Below are positions 17,039-27,788 of a stretch of DNA of 64,000 bases, one piece after another. The DNA is from Rhizobium sp. BG4 (lineage in GTDB: Bacteria; Pseudomonadota; Alphaproteobacteria; Rhizobiales; Rhizobiaceae). The notes beneath the pieces were generated by a model. It had not been told where the DNA came from, searched no databases, and saw nothing but the letters and a program-made list of their open reading frames with translations. The stretch's first letter is position 1, and each line of letters starts with the position of its first letter. The stretch is taken from positions 248,001 through 312,000 of the forward strand of contig NZ_CP044126.1 of assembly GCF_016864575.1 (NCBI RefSeq), read 5' to 3'. The translations under genes were made by a program, and so were the position numbers.

Positions 17039-17171
17039 GGTGAGACGTGAGCATTTCATCGATTGATGAGCAAAAGCTGAATTGCGGCGATTGAAATCCG
17101 CACGGCCGCAGTCTTATAGTCTGCACCAACGGCGCGGCTGAATCGTAAGCGCCACAGGGAAGGAAACTGCC

Positions 17172-18215
17172 ATGACCAAAGTCCGTGCTCTCGTTCTGGA
17201 GCGCCAGCATGAGCTTGCGCTTCGCGATATCGATCTGCCGATGGACACCGGCCCCGGTCAGGTGAAGATCAAGATCCATACGGTCGGCGTCTGCGGTTCC
17301 GACGTCCACTATTATACGCATGGCAAGATCGGCCCCTTCGTCGTCAACGAGCCGATGGTGCTTGGCCACGAGGCGGCCGGTACGGTCATCGAGGTCGGCG
17401 AAGGCGTCACGCATCTGAAGGTCGGCGACCGCGTCTGCATGGAGCCCGGCATTCCCGATCCGAACTCCAAGGCTAGCCGCCTCGGCATGTATAATGTCGA
17501 CCCGGCCGTGAGCTTCTGGGCGACGCCACCGGTTCATGGCGTGCTGACGCCCGAAGTCGTTCACCCCGCGAACTATACGTTCAAGCTCCCTGACAATGTC
17601 AGCTTCGCCGAAGGCGCAATGGTCGAGCCTTTCGCCGTCGGCATGCAGGCGGCCTCGAAGGCGAAGATTGCGCCGGGCGACACCGCTGTCGTCCTCGGCG
17701 CCGGACCGATCGGCACGATGGTGGCGATTGCGGCACTCGCCGGCGGTTGCTCGCGCGCCATCGTCGCCGATCTGGCGCAGCCGAAACTCGATATCGCCGC
17801 GCAGTATCAGGGCGTCATCCCGGTCAATATCCGCGAGAAGAACCTGGCTCAGGAAGTCGCGCGACTGACGGATGGCTGGGGTGCCGATGTGATCTTTGAA
17901 TGCTCCGGCTCGCCGAAGGCCTGGGAAACGATCATGGACTTGCCACGCCCGGGCGGCGTCATCGTCGCTGTCGGTCTGCCGGTCAATCCGGTGGGTTTCG
18001 ACATTTCGACCGCCTCGACCAAGGAAATTCGCATCGAGACCGTCTTCCGCTACGCGCACCAGTATGAGCGCTCCATCGCGCTGCTCGGCTCCGGCCGTGT
18101 CGACCTGAAGCCGCTGATCTCGGAAACCTTCACCTTCGAAGATTCCATCAAGGCCTTCGACCGCGCCGTCGAGGCGCGCCCTGATGATGTGAAGCTGCAG
18201 ATCGTTCTCGGCTGA
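17172..18215 (+). CDS. Zinc-dependent sorbitol/xylitol-type dehydrogenase
   Basis: Medium-chain NAD(H)-dependent polyol dehydrogenase, 347 aa, oxidising a sugar alcohol such as xylitol or sorbitol to the ketose. The catalytic zinc ligands are Cys41 (GVCGSDVHYYTHG) and His66-Glu67 (GHEAAG), with MVEPFAVG further on. The four-cysteine structural zinc loop of many alcohol dehydrogenases is absent (the region reads GIPDPNSKASRLGMYN), as in sorbitol dehydrogenases. The Rossmann motif is VLGAGPIGTMVA. The ATG follows GGGAAGGAAACTGCC. It is divergent from kdp and convergent with apnL (20-nt gap). Which polyol it uses cannot be read from the sequence. Confidence 0.85.
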   Translation: MTKVRALVLERQHELALRDIDLPMDTGPGQVKIKIHTVGVCGSDVHYYTHGKIGPFVVNEPMVLGHEAAGTVIEVGEGVTHLKVGDRVCMEPGIPDPNSKASRLGMYNVDPAVSFWATPPVHGVLTPEVVHPANYTFKLPDNVSFAEGAMVEPFAVGMQAASKAKIAPGDTAVVLGAGPIGTMVAIAALAGGCSRAIVADLAQPKLDIAAQYQGVIPVNIREKNLAQEVARLTDGWGADVIFECSGSPKAWETIMDLPRPGGVIVAVGLPVNPVGFDISTASTKEIRIETVFRYAHQYERSIALLGSGRVDLKPLISETFTFEDSIKAFDRAVEARPDDVKLQIVLG

Positions 18216-18235
18216 ACGTGAAGCCGGCGGATTGC

Positions 18236-20092
18236 TCAGCCGTTCGCTGGAAACTCCACGATCGCCGTGCCATAGGGCGCGAGCACAATAGCGACGCCTT
18301 CGGCGACGGTCGCGGAGATATCGACGCTCAATTCCTGAGGCGTGATGTTCACGAGGCAAAGGGCGTTGCCCGCGGCCTTCTCGACGGTGAAGCCGAGAAC
18401 CTGTGATGGTGCTGATGACTGGCATTCATGCCAGCGAAGCCCGGCCATGCCGGCAAGTGCCTTGACCGTGTGAAACAGCGAACGAACGGCGCCCGGTTCC
18501 GAAGGCTCGTTCTCGCCGGCGATCAGGCCGAAAGGCCCGGTGAGCGCCGAGAGCGTCAGGCATTCGAGATCCGCATCAATCACCTGCGCCGCATAGGCAA
18601 GCGCGAAGGCTTCGGCGAAGCGGCCGTTGTGGCGCGGATCGGTATTGGCCATCGGAATGCGCTTGCCGCCGGGATTGTCCATCGTCCGGCTGCCATAGGG
18701 GTTCTGGCGCATCGGGATGGTCGAGGGGCCGATGCGATAGGGTTTGTCGTCATAGATCGCACGCACCGAGCGGGTGATGAAGGGCAGCGCTTCCAGCGTC
18801 TGCATGACGCTGAGATCGTCGGCCGCATGGACGATCGGGTTGGTACAATGGGTAATGAAATCGAGATTTTCGGGCGGCACGCGCTTGCGGTTCAGCTCGG
18901 TGAAATAGCTGAGCATGCCGCCGCCGAGCCGGGCATTCGGGAAGGCGGCGAGCGCTGCGGCATAGACCTCTTCCAGCGGCGGGCATTCCGGCCACGTGCT
19001 GCCGGGCGGCGTCGATTGGCGGTCGACGGCGGGCGAGACGACGACGGCATCGGGGGAGAAGCCGGCCGCCGCCATCTCAGCCGCAATCGTGGCGGCTTCC
19101 TCTGCCGGTGACGCCGTGCAGGGCAGGGCGATTTCCAGCGTCGTGCTGCCGCGATGGATCTTTGCCAGCGCCGCAAAATCGGCGAAGGCCGCAGGGCCGT
19201 GGCCCGCGAGCGGATCGAAATGAAATAGCAGTTCCTGCGGGCCGATTTCGGCAAGGCGCGCGGCGGCCGCGAGTGTCGCCTTGGCCTCTCCGGGTGTTAC
19301 GATCAGGCCGATCGAGGGCATCACTCCGGTCTTTTCGCCCTTGGCAATGGTCACCGGCTTCGCCTCGGCCGCCTGCGCTACGGCGGCTGGCCTGCTGTCG
19401 CTGATCGACAGGACGATCCGCTGGGTCTGCCGCTCGTTGGCAGGGATCTGATAGGGCCAGGGAAGGGCGAGCGGACGAACATAGGTCTTGTAGGAGGCAT
19501 CGGACCAGTTGCGCTGGTCTTCCATCTCGAACGTGTCGCCCTCCATCAGGCACCTGGCGCTGACGCCGGAGGTCGCGCTATGGCTGATCGCCCGCATGTC
19601 CTTGAAAGGCTGCCAGGGGTCGATCTGATCGGGGAAGCGGGTCTCGACGATACGGCCGTCGACATGTTCGACACTTGCCGGCGTGCCCGCGATACCGACG
19701 ATCGGATGGAGGATGCAGAAGCCGCAGCGGTTGGTTTCGAAGCCGGTTGGTGAGAGGGCCTCGGCGGCGAAGGTCAGCTCGCTCTCGCTTGCGTCGATCC
19801 GCACGGCAATCGCCAGCCTGCTGGCATCGGCGCCATCGCAATGGGCGGTGTAGCCGACCGAGAAGCTGTCGGCAACCTGCTTGATCGCGAGACCTTCTAT
19901 CAGCGGGCTGTAGGTGCCCCAGTCGCGGTCGCGCACCAGATAGGAGATCGCCCGGAGCACCTCGATACCGTCATAGCGGATGGAGCGCAGATGGCCGTTT
20001 GCTAGGTCGGCGGTGAGCCGCCCGGCCGTCAGCGTGACGGGACGCTCTTCGGCCTCATGCGTGCCATAGAGGGCGAAGGCGTCGGTCGTCAT
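18236..20092 (-). CDS. apnL: Probable D-apionate lactonase
   Basis: A 618-aa cytosolic protein without signal peptide or membrane segment. Gene context identifies it: it is the last gene of an operon with ApsD, ApnO, OiaK and OiaX homologues, where the known missing step is hydrolysis of D-apionolactone to D-apionate by ApnL. The N-terminal part is beta-rich and resembles sugar-mutarotase-like domains (RLTADLANGHLRSIRYDGIEVLR...). The middle has TIM-barrel-like stretches (DPRHNGRFAEAFALAYAAQVI and others). It overlaps apsD by 4 nt (ATGA). I infer the function from context and from the general appearance of the ApnL family, not from an active-site motif. Confidence 0.75.
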   Translation of the reverse strand: MTTDAFALYGTHEAEERPVTLTAGRLTADLANGHLRSIRYDGIEVLRAISYLVRDRDWGTYSPLIEGLAIKQVADSFSVGYTAHCDGADASRLAIAVRIDASESELTFAAEALSPTGFETNRCGFCILHPIVGIAGTPASVEHVDGRIVETRFPDQIDPWQPFKDMRAISHSATSGVSARCLMEGDTFEMEDQRNWSDASYKTYVRPLALPWPYQIPANERQTQRIVLSISDSRPAAVAQAAEAKPVTIAKGEKTGVMPSIGLIVTPGEAKATLAAAARLAEIGPQELLFHFDPLAGHGPAAFADFAALAKIHRGSTTLEIALPCTASPAEEAATIAAEMAAAGFSPDAVVVSPAVDRQSTPPGSTWPECPPLEEVYAAALAAFPNARLGGGMLSYFTELNRKRVPPENLDFITHCTNPIVHAADDLSVMQTLEALPFITRSVRAIYDDKPYRIGPSTIPMRQNPYGSRTMDNPGGKRIPMANTDPRHNGRFAEAFALAYAAQVIDADLECLTLSALTGPFGLIAGENEPSEPGAVRSLFHTVKALAGMAGLRWHECQSSAPSQVLGFTVEKAAGNALCLVNITPQELSVDISATVAEGVAIVLAPYGTAIVEFPANG

Positions 20093-21123
20093 TTCAGCAT
20101 GGCCTCCACATCGACGGTCTTGCCGGTCGCAGCACTTTCATAGGCCGCCTCGACAAGCGCGAAGGTCTTGAGATTGTCGGCGCCCGATGTTGCGGGTTCG
20201 CCGCCATTCTTCAGCCGCTCGACCCAATGATCCTGGATCGCGTAGACGCTTTCCTGAATGTTGTGCCAGGGCCGAGAAGCCCAGGAGAGCAGCTGCGGTG
20301 AAGCGTCGGAAACGATGGTGCCCGCTGCATTGGTCACCTCGAGACGGTAACCGGTGGAAAGACGGATCGTACCGTCGCTGCCGTCGAGCTCAATTAGCGT
20401 CTCGGGAAAGGGCTCGGTGCCGAGCTTGGTCGCGTAGCTGACGTCTACGACCGAGGTCGCGCCGCTCTCGTGATCGAGCAGGATCGTCGCGACGTCCTCG
20501 CCCTTGATCTTCGGATTGACCCGCTTGGTGCGGGCCGTTAGCGTCTTGACGTCGCCGAGGATGAAGCGGGCGATATCCAGCGTATGGATGCCGAGATCCT
20601 CGATGATAAAGCGCTCGCCTTCGGCCAGATAGGGCTGACCGGAGAAGACGTCATAGCCCGAGCGGAAGGAGAAGCGGCCCCAGAAGGGCGTGCCGATCGC
20701 CTTGCTGTCGAGGAGGCGGCGCACCGCCTGGATCGGCGTCTGCCAGCGGAAATTCTCATGCACCATCAGCGGAATGCCGGCTTCGCGGCAGGCCGCCACC
20801 ATCGCCTTGGCGTCCGCCAGCGAAAGCGCAAACGGCTTCTGGCAGATGACGGGTACCTTGTGCCTTGCGGCCATCTCGACCAGCGGACGGTGGCTCGGAA
20901 CCGTGGTTGCGATATCGACGAAATCGAAGCCGCCGGCGGCGAAAAGCTCGCTGGCGTCGGAGTAGCGACGCTCTATACCGAACTGGTCGCCGACGGCCTT
21001 CAGCCGGGCCGGATCGCGGTCGCAGATCGCCACAATCCCGGCTCCTTCGACATCGCGCCATGCATGCATCTGGTTGACAGCGAAAAAGCCGCAGCCGATC
21101 AGGGCACCCTTCAATCCGGTCAT
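20089..21123 (-). CDS. apsD: Probable D-apiose dehydrogenase (Gfo/Idh/MocA family)
   Basis: NAD(P)-dependent oxidation of D-apiose to D-apionolactone, the first pathway step. The start at 21123 gives 344 aa with a Rossmann motif GALIGCGFFAVNQMHAW at the N-terminus. The conserved family Lys is in VICQKPFALSLADAKAM, and the motif GIHTLDIARFILGD supplies the usual histidine and Asp of the active site. The ATG lies 1 nt after the permease stop, and the gene end overlaps apnL. Family members act on many sugars; the apiose assignment comes from the neighbouring ApnO/OiaK/OiaX genes. Confidence 0.78.
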   Translation of the reverse strand: MTGLKGALIGCGFFAVNQMHAWRDVEGAGIVAICDRDPARLKAVGDQFGIERRYSDASELFAAGGFDFVDIATTVPSHRPLVEMAARHKVPVICQKPFALSLADAKAMVAACREAGIPLMVHENFRWQTPIQAVRRLLDSKAIGTPFWGRFSFRSGYDVFSGQPYLAEGERFIIEDLGIHTLDIARFILGDVKTLTARTKRVNPKIKGEDVATILLDHESGATSVVDVSYATKLGTEPFPETLIELDGSDGTIRLSTGYRLEVTNAAGTIVSDASPQLLSWASRPWHNIQESVYAIQDHWVERLKNGGEPATSGADNLKTFALVEAAYESAATGKTVDVEAMLK

Positions 21124-21124
21124 A

Positions 21125-22182
21125 TCAACCTGCCTTTGCCATCTGCATGAGGGTAACACGCTGCTGCAGGCGGCGCTGCGCCTGGTCGACGACGACGGCG
21201 ATGATGATGACGAGGCCCTTGATGACCATCTGCCAGAAGGACGATACGCCCATCATCACCAGTCCGTCCGAGAGAATACCGATGACGAAGGCGCCGATGA
21301 TGGTGCCGCCGATGGTGCCGCGTCCGCCCGACATCGAGGTGCCACCGAGAACGGCTGCCGCGATGGCGTTCAATTCGAAGCTTTCGCCGGTCGCCGGATG
21401 CGCCGCCATCAGTTCGGAGGAGATGACCACCCCGACGATCGCGGCGCACAGGCCGGAGAACATGTAGACGAAGATCTTCACGAGATCGACCCGGATGCCC
21501 GACATGCGCGCCGCCCGCTCATTGCCGCCGACCGCGAAGATATGGCGGCCGATCGGCGTGGAGCGCGCGACATAGGAGGCCACGAGCGCCAGCACGATCA
21601 AGATCCAGATCGACACTGGCAGGCCGAGAATGCGGCCGGCGCCGAAGAAATCGAATCCTGTCGTCGCATATTCGGGACGTCCGACGAGGTTCGGGAAGGT
21701 CTGGCCGTCGGAGGAGAGCAGCGCCAGGCCGCGGGCGATATAAAGTGTGCCGAGCGTCGCGATGAACGGCGCGACATTGAGCTTGGTGATCAGCAGGCCG
21801 TTGATCAGGCCGATGATGAGGCCGACCGCGAGGGTGATCAGCACGATCTCGAAAAGATTGAAGAAGATCGTGTAACCGATCGGCAGTTCGATGCCATAAA
21901 GGATCAGGCCGCCGGCGACCATGCCGCAGAGGCCGACGATCGAGCCGACGGAGAGATCGATGCCGCCGGTGATGATGACGAAGGTCATGCCCATCGCCAG
22001 GAAGGCGTTCAGCGCCACATGCTTCGACATCAGGATCATGTTCGCGGTCGAGGTGAAGTTCGGCGCGAAGATTGCAAAGAAGATGATGACGGCAAAGAGC
22101 GCGATGAAGGTTCTGAGCTTCATCAGCGTCAGAAGTGCGGAGCCGTTGGCGCCCTTTGGCGCGAGTGTCGTTGTTGCCGCCG

Positions 22183-22186
<4 letters not shown>
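21125..22186 (-). CDS. Sugar ABC transporter permease (CUT2/RbsC type), apiose locus
   Basis: Membrane subunit of a CUT2-class monosaccharide importer, 353 aa, with about ten hydrophobic segments. Family motifs are MGMTFVIITGGIDLSVGSIVGLCGM, the EAA-like loop ERAARMSGIRVDLVKIFVYMFSGL and AVLGGTSMSGGRGTIGGTIIGAFVIGILSDGLVMMGVSSFWQ. The start overlaps the ATPase end by 4 nt. With its binding protein and ATPase it probably imports D-apiose or a related branched sugar. Confidence 0.88.
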
Positions 22187-23726
<1,540 letters not shown>

Positions 23727-23730
<4 letters not shown>

Positions 23731-24371
23731 GGGGCCACCGTCAGTTCCGAGGGAGTGACCAGCGGCAGGTCGCTGCCGGATGGCAACGGGAAGGCGCCGA
23801 CAACGGTCACGGTCTTGCCGGTGATTCCGTCACGCGGAATGGCCGAGAGGAAGGCGGTATTGGCCTTCTCGTTGAAGGCCTTGCCGAACTGGGCCCATTC
23901 GATCTGGTTTTTGAATTCATTGAAATTGACGAAGTCCAGCGTGTCACGGAGTGCAGTGCCGCGCAGCGCCGGGCCGATCTGCACTTTTGCATCCGCCTTG
24001 CCGTCGCCATCCGCGTCGACGTCGAGTGTCGCGGCGCGCGACTGCGTGTCGGCGGCCACGACCTTGCCGGTGAATTTCACCGCATAGGTCCAAGGAGAGC
24101 TCGCCTGCTTCTTCGGGTTACCGTATTTCTCGCCGGCCTGATCGGCACCGGCAGCGACCGCCGCCACGACATCCTTCAGCTCACCGGCGCGCTTTTCGAA
24201 ATAGGGCACTGCCTGCGACTGCCAGATCGCCTCGACCTTGGCATTCGGATCGAATGCATCCTTTGCAGCCGCCGCGGCCTTTTCCTCGGCAGTCGGCGTC
24301 TTGATGATCTTGCAGCCAGGCAAAGCCGCCGCCACGAGAGCGGCGATCAGGGCGCCCCTGATCCTCAACAT
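23727..24371 (-). CDS. DUF2291 family periplasmic lipoprotein, apiose transporter cluster
   Basis: A 214-aa predicted lipoprotein with lipobox AALPGC (Cys19). The mature part holds the family pattern DFVNFNEFKNQIEWAQFGKAFNEK and a C-terminal GKTVTVVGAF. It is homologous to the protein encoded at 40031-40687 in the erythritol transporter cluster (shared NQI.. and DG/GKT.TVVG.F). DUF2291 proteins are found with CUT2 sugar transporters, but their function is not established. An accessory role at the membrane face of the importer is an inference from this repeated association. Confidence 0.82.
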
Positions 24372-24403
24372 GCTGTGAACCTCGAAATGATGTGAAATAG
24401 ACC

Positions 24404-24433
24404 GCAGAGGGTCCGGTCTCCCGAACCCTCTGC
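24404..24433 (-). terminator. Intra-operon hairpin after the binding-protein gene
   Basis: GCAGAGGGT (24404-24412) pairs with ACCCTCTGC (24425-24433) across a 12-nt loop, 17 nt after the binding-protein stop. No T-tract follows on the minus strand. Such hairpins after binding-protein genes commonly stabilise the upstream mRNA and lower expression of the following transporter genes. Confidence 0.5.
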
Positions 24434-24449
24434 CGCTGTTTTATGCCGA

Positions 24450-25391
24450 TTACTTCGCCAGAGCGAAGGTTTCGAGCTTGGAAGCGTTGTCAGCGTTGAT
24501 GAGAACGCAATCCATCAGCTGCTTTTCTTCCTTCGGCGTCGTCTTGTTCTTGATGTAGGCGTCAGCCTGCTCGACGGCCATCTGCGCCTGCGCGTATGCC
24601 GGCTGCAGAACGGTGGCCTTGATGCCGCCTGCCTTGATGGAGTCGCGAACGTCGTTCGAACCGTCGAAGCCGACGACGATCACGTCCTTGCGGCCGGCAG
24701 CCTGCAGAGCGGCAATCGCGCCCATGGCCATCGTGTCATTGCCGGAGATGACGCCCTTGATGTCCGGGTTGGCCTGAAGGATGGTTTCCATCTTGGCGTA
24801 GGCTTCGGTCTGGCTCCAGTTGGCCGACTGCTTGGCAACCGACTTCAGATCCGGATAGTCGTCGATGACGTCATGATATCCCTGCGAGCGGATGCCGGCA
24901 TTGGTGTCGGATTCCTTGCCGACGAGCTCGACATAGTTGCCCTTCTCGCCCATCAGCTTGACGAATTCCTGCGCGCCGAGCTGCGCACCCTGATAGTTGT
25001 TGGACACGATCTGGGCGACGGCAACGCCGGTGGCGTTGATTTCCCGGTCGATGAGGAAGGACGGGATACCGGCGTCCTTGGCCTTCTTGACGGCAGCAAC
25101 CGAGGCGTCGGCACCGGCGTTGTCGAGGATGATGGCCTTGGCACCGCGGCCGATCGCCGTGTCGATCATTTCCGACTGCTTGTTGGCATCGTCGTCATGG
25201 GTCATGACGAGCGCTTCGTAGCCGAGTTCCTTGGCCTTGGCTTCGGCGCCGACGGCCTCAGCCTTGAAGAACGGGTTGTCATGGGCCGGCGTGATGATGG
25301 CGATCAGATCAGCCGAAAATGCCGGCATGGCAACGCCGAGCGAAAGGGCGCCGGCGAAGGCAGCAAGGGTCAGTCTACGTGTAAAAGTCAT
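24450..25391 (-). CDS. Periplasmic sugar-binding protein (RbsB type), apiose locus
   Basis: Solute-binding protein of the CUT2 importer, 313 aa from the ATG at 25391. The signal peptide MTFTRRLTLAAFAGALSLG ends around AMPAFSA, then ADLIAIITPAHDNPFFKAEAVGAEAKAKELGYEA starts the type I periplasmic fold. The hinge regions include IPSFLIDREINATGVAVAQIVSNN and GVISGNDTMAMGAIAALQAAG. The GGAGGAGAAACC sequence upstream is a strong ribosome site. It is homologous to the binding protein at 43415-44362. Ligand: D-apiose by context. Confidence 0.87.
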   Translation of the reverse strand: MTFTRRLTLAAFAGALSLGVAMPAFSADLIAIITPAHDNPFFKAEAVGAEAKAKELGYEALVMTHDDDANKQSEMIDTAIGRGAKAIILDNAGADASVAAVKKAKDAGIPSFLIDREINATGVAVAQIVSNNYQGAQLGAQEFVKLMGEKGNYVELVGKESDTNAGIRSQGYHDVIDDYPDLKSVAKQSANWSQTEAYAKMETILQANPDIKGVISGNDTMAMGAIAALQAAGRKDVIVVGFDGSNDVRDSIKAGGIKATVLQPAYAQAQMAVEQADAYIKNKTTPKEEKQLMDCVLINADNASKLETFALAK

Positions 25392-25532
25392 GGTTTCTCC
25401 TCCCGAGTTTGACGCATGGGCCGGACCACCCCGGCCCGACCAGAATTCATGCGATATTCCATTGCCGGACCGTCTCTTGGACTCCCCACCGGGCCGGCGA
25501 TGCGGCAAGACCTGAGCCTTGCCGCGGCATTG

Positions 25533-26360
25533 TCAGGTGATGCGCCGGATGCTTTCGGCGATCTCCTGAGGTTCGAAGACCTTCTTCCAGTCGTCGCGCA
25601 TCAGCGCGGGGATGCCGAACTCGATCGCCTTGTTGCAGGCATCCGAGAACACGCCGTCGACTTCCTTGAAGATGACGGCGCCGAGCACGTTCATGTGGCC
25701 GAGCAGGAAGTCGCGGGCGGCTTCAGCCGGAACGCCGCGGGCAACGCATTCGTCCATCGCCTGGCGCATGACGACGAGCAGCGAGGCGCAGACGGTTTCC
25801 GAAAGGCCCGGCTCCAGCATCGCCATCTGATCGACGGTGACACGGTGCGAGCGCATGACCGGCGCCCAGATGACCTTGGCGATTTCCTCGCCGAGCGCGT
25901 AGGCGCCTTCCGGCCCCTGCATCAGCGCCGAGACGATGTGCTGCTTGGCGAACAGACCGCCGAAGTGATCCTTCTTCGCCTGCATGTCCGTCTCGTCGTT
26001 GAAGATCGGCGGATGGCAGGGATGGGTGACGAAATAGGTGAGATCGGCGCGCTCCGGCAGATGTCCGGCGAAGGGGGCGGCGGCGTCGAGAGCGACGACC
26101 ATCGTGCCCGGCTTCAGCTTGTCGACGATACCGGCTGCGACCTTGCCGATCGCCGTATCGGGCACCGCGAGAATGACGACCTCTGCACCGGCAAGACCTT
26201 CATCGGGACCGACGCAATCGATACCGAGATCGTTCTTGAGGCGTGCCTTGCCGGCGTCGCTGACCTCCACATGGCGGACATCGAAGCGGGAACCTTTGAG
26301 ATTTTTGGCGAGCCGGTAGCCCATTTTGCCACCAGCGCCGAAGAGGGCAATTGCAGTCAT
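25533..26360 (-). CDS. apnO: Probable D-apionate oxidoisomerase
   Basis: NAD-dependent oxidation coupled to isomerisation, D-apionate to 3-oxo-isoapionate. The 275-aa protein has an N-terminal Rossmann motif ALFGAGGKMGYRLAKNL and a 6-phosphogluconate-dehydrogenase-like fold, with THPCHPPIFNDET in the middle and a helical C-terminal domain containing GLSETVCASLLVVMRQAMDECVARG. Assignment rests on similarity to this unusual family plus OiaK, OiaX and ApsD in the same operon. Its own operator-like site (26398-26412) lies upstream, so it may have a separate promoter from oiaX-oiaK. Confidence 0.8.
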   Translation of the reverse strand: MTAIALFGAGGKMGYRLAKNLKGSRFDVRHVEVSDAGKARLKNDLGIDCVGPDEGLAGAEVVILAVPDTAIGKVAAGIVDKLKPGTMVVALDAAAPFAGHLPERADLTYFVTHPCHPPIFNDETDMQAKKDHFGGLFAKQHIVSALMQGPEGAYALGEEIAKVIWAPVMRSHRVTVDQMAMLEPGLSETVCASLLVVMRQAMDECVARGVPAEAARDFLLGHMNVLGAVIFKEVDGVFSDACNKAIEFGIPALMRDDWKKVFEPQEIAESIRRIT

Positions 26361-26397
26361 GTTTCCTCGCCTTTCGATTTTTCTATCAGCTAGCTCA

Positions 26398-26412
26398 ACT
26401 GGTATGATGAGT
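26398..26412. promoter_or_regulatory. GntR/NanR-like operator upstream of apnO
   Basis: ACTGGTATGATGAGT matches 14 of 15 bases of the site in the oiaX promoter (29101-29115). It lies 38 bp upstream of the apnO start, between apnO and the oiaK stop. It contains GGTATG, close to the GGTATA hexamer bound by NanR of the same regulator family. The left palindrome arm is much weaker here. It suggests a second, co-regulated promoter inside the apiose operon. Confidence 0.6.
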
Positions 26413-26451
26413 CAATCACTATAGCAGTTTATATCAACATTTCAGTGGCCG

Positions 26452-27783
26452 TCAGGCCCTGCGTCCATCGCGAATCTGCGCGAAATAACCGTCCGAGCCG
26501 ACCTGGCCGCCCTTGAGGGCGATCTGCAGGCCGTTGGTCGGTTCGTGCGCGCCGTGCGCCGTGCAGAGCGGCGAGCCCGGCGTCTGCGGCAGAGGCAGCA
26601 GCGTCGTCAGCGCCTCGACACGCAACTCACTCAGTGCGTGGCTGGACGTATCGCCGCCGGCGATGACGGCGCGCGTCAGCTTCTCGGCTTCGACAAGACG
26701 GCGCAGAATGATGCCGAGGCGGATGCCCAGGCGGTGGCGCGCTTCGGGGATGCGGTCGATCTCGGTGCCGCGATCGGCTGAGGGGCCGAGGGCGGTATGC
26801 AAGATGACGCTGCGGCCGGATTTCAGCGCCGACAGGCCCGAGGCAACGGCGCTTTCGATCGCCGCATCGCCGCTTTCGCCGACCAGCGCCAGGGGATCGA
26901 CGGGAATGGCGTCGAAGCCGCTCTCCGTTGCATTGCGGATCTGCCGTTCCGTCGTCGGCGAGACACTGCCGGAGACGACGGCAAGACGCTCCACCGCGCC
27001 GGGCAGGGGAAACTCAACCTTGCCCGATGTCAGCCCTTCGCGTTCCCAGGCATGGAGCAGGGCGTATTGAATGCCCGACGATCCCGCAACGAAGAGGCCG
27101 CGATCGCCGCGCAGGCGCCAGACCTGCTCTCCGGCAATCGCCTGCGAAGCCGGTCCATCGACATCGACAAGCAGGATGCCGGGTTTGTCGGCGAGCAGCG
27201 CGTCGATACCTGCTGTTGCGTCTCCGGCGGTCATCGCCAGATCGGCAAGCCGGATCGGCAGGCTGGTCTGGGCGGCAAGATGTACGGTCAGGTCAGCCTC
27301 GGCCATCGGCGTCACCGGATGGCGGCTCATCACCGGGTGGCGGTCGATGCGGTAGACCTTGCCCTGATAGGCGGCGAAGAGATGCCCGAAGGCCGTGTAG
27401 CGCTTCAGCTGCGGCGCGCCGACGATCACGGGCACGCAGTCCTGTTCGAAGGTTTCCCGACCGATCTCGATCGCCTTGCCGATATTGCCGATTTCGGGGC
27501 TGGAATCGAAGGTCGAGCAGACCTTGTAATGGCAGATCGCCGCCTCGAGGCTCTTCAGCCAGGCGAAAGCAGGGCCGAGATTAGCGGACATCCATTGCGG
27601 CGTCTGGCTGCGGCTGGTCCCGGCGATGCCGATCGCCTGGCAATCGGCGAATTTGGCGAGCATTTCGGCACTCGGGACGCCGAGGAACAGAGCCGTCTTC
27701 ACGCCATTCGAGGCGAGCGCCTCCATGACATCGGTGGAGCCGGTGAAATCGTCGCCGTAATAGCTGAGGAGCAGCTTGCTCAT
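26452..27783 (-). CDS. oiaK: Probable 3-oxo-isoapionate kinase (DUF1537 family)
   Basis: ATP-dependent phosphorylation of 3-oxo-isoapionate at the 4-position. The protein, 443 aa from the ATG at 27783 (MSKLLLSYYGDDFTGSTDVM), belongs to the DUF1537 four-carbon-acid-sugar kinase family. The N-terminal substrate motif is YYGDDFTGSTD (residues 8-18); the C-terminal nucleotide domain has VVSGSVSPTTERQIRNA and the characteristic AGGDTSSHAL. It starts 5 nt before the oiaX stop region ends its coupling zone (6-nt gap). The DUF1537 family also contains threonate and erythronate kinases; the RuBisCO-like neighbour makes OiaK the best call. Confidence 0.8.
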   Translation of the reverse strand: MSKLLLSYYGDDFTGSTDVMEALASNGVKTALFLGVPSAEMLAKFADCQAIGIAGTSRSQTPQWMSANLGPAFAWLKSLEAAICHYKVCSTFDSSPEIGNIGKAIEIGRETFEQDCVPVIVGAPQLKRYTAFGHLFAAYQGKVYRIDRHPVMSRHPVTPMAEADLTVHLAAQTSLPIRLADLAMTAGDATAGIDALLADKPGILLVDVDGPASQAIAGEQVWRLRGDRGLFVAGSSGIQYALLHAWEREGLTSGKVEFPLPGAVERLAVVSGSVSPTTERQIRNATESGFDAIPVDPLALVGESGDAAIESAVASGLSALKSGRSVILHTALGPSADRGTEIDRIPEARHRLGIRLGIILRRLVEAEKLTRAVIAGGDTSSHALSELRVEALTTLLPLPQTPGSPLCTAHGAHEPTNGLQIALKGGQVGSDGYFAQIRDGRRA

Positions 27784-27788
27784 GACTC

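Noticed and set aside
16917..18425. A 502-codon minus-strand frame opposite the sorbitol-type dehydrogenase
   Set aside because: The plus-strand protein carries complete zinc and NAD motifs; the minus frame is its shadow and would also cover the kdp promoter region.
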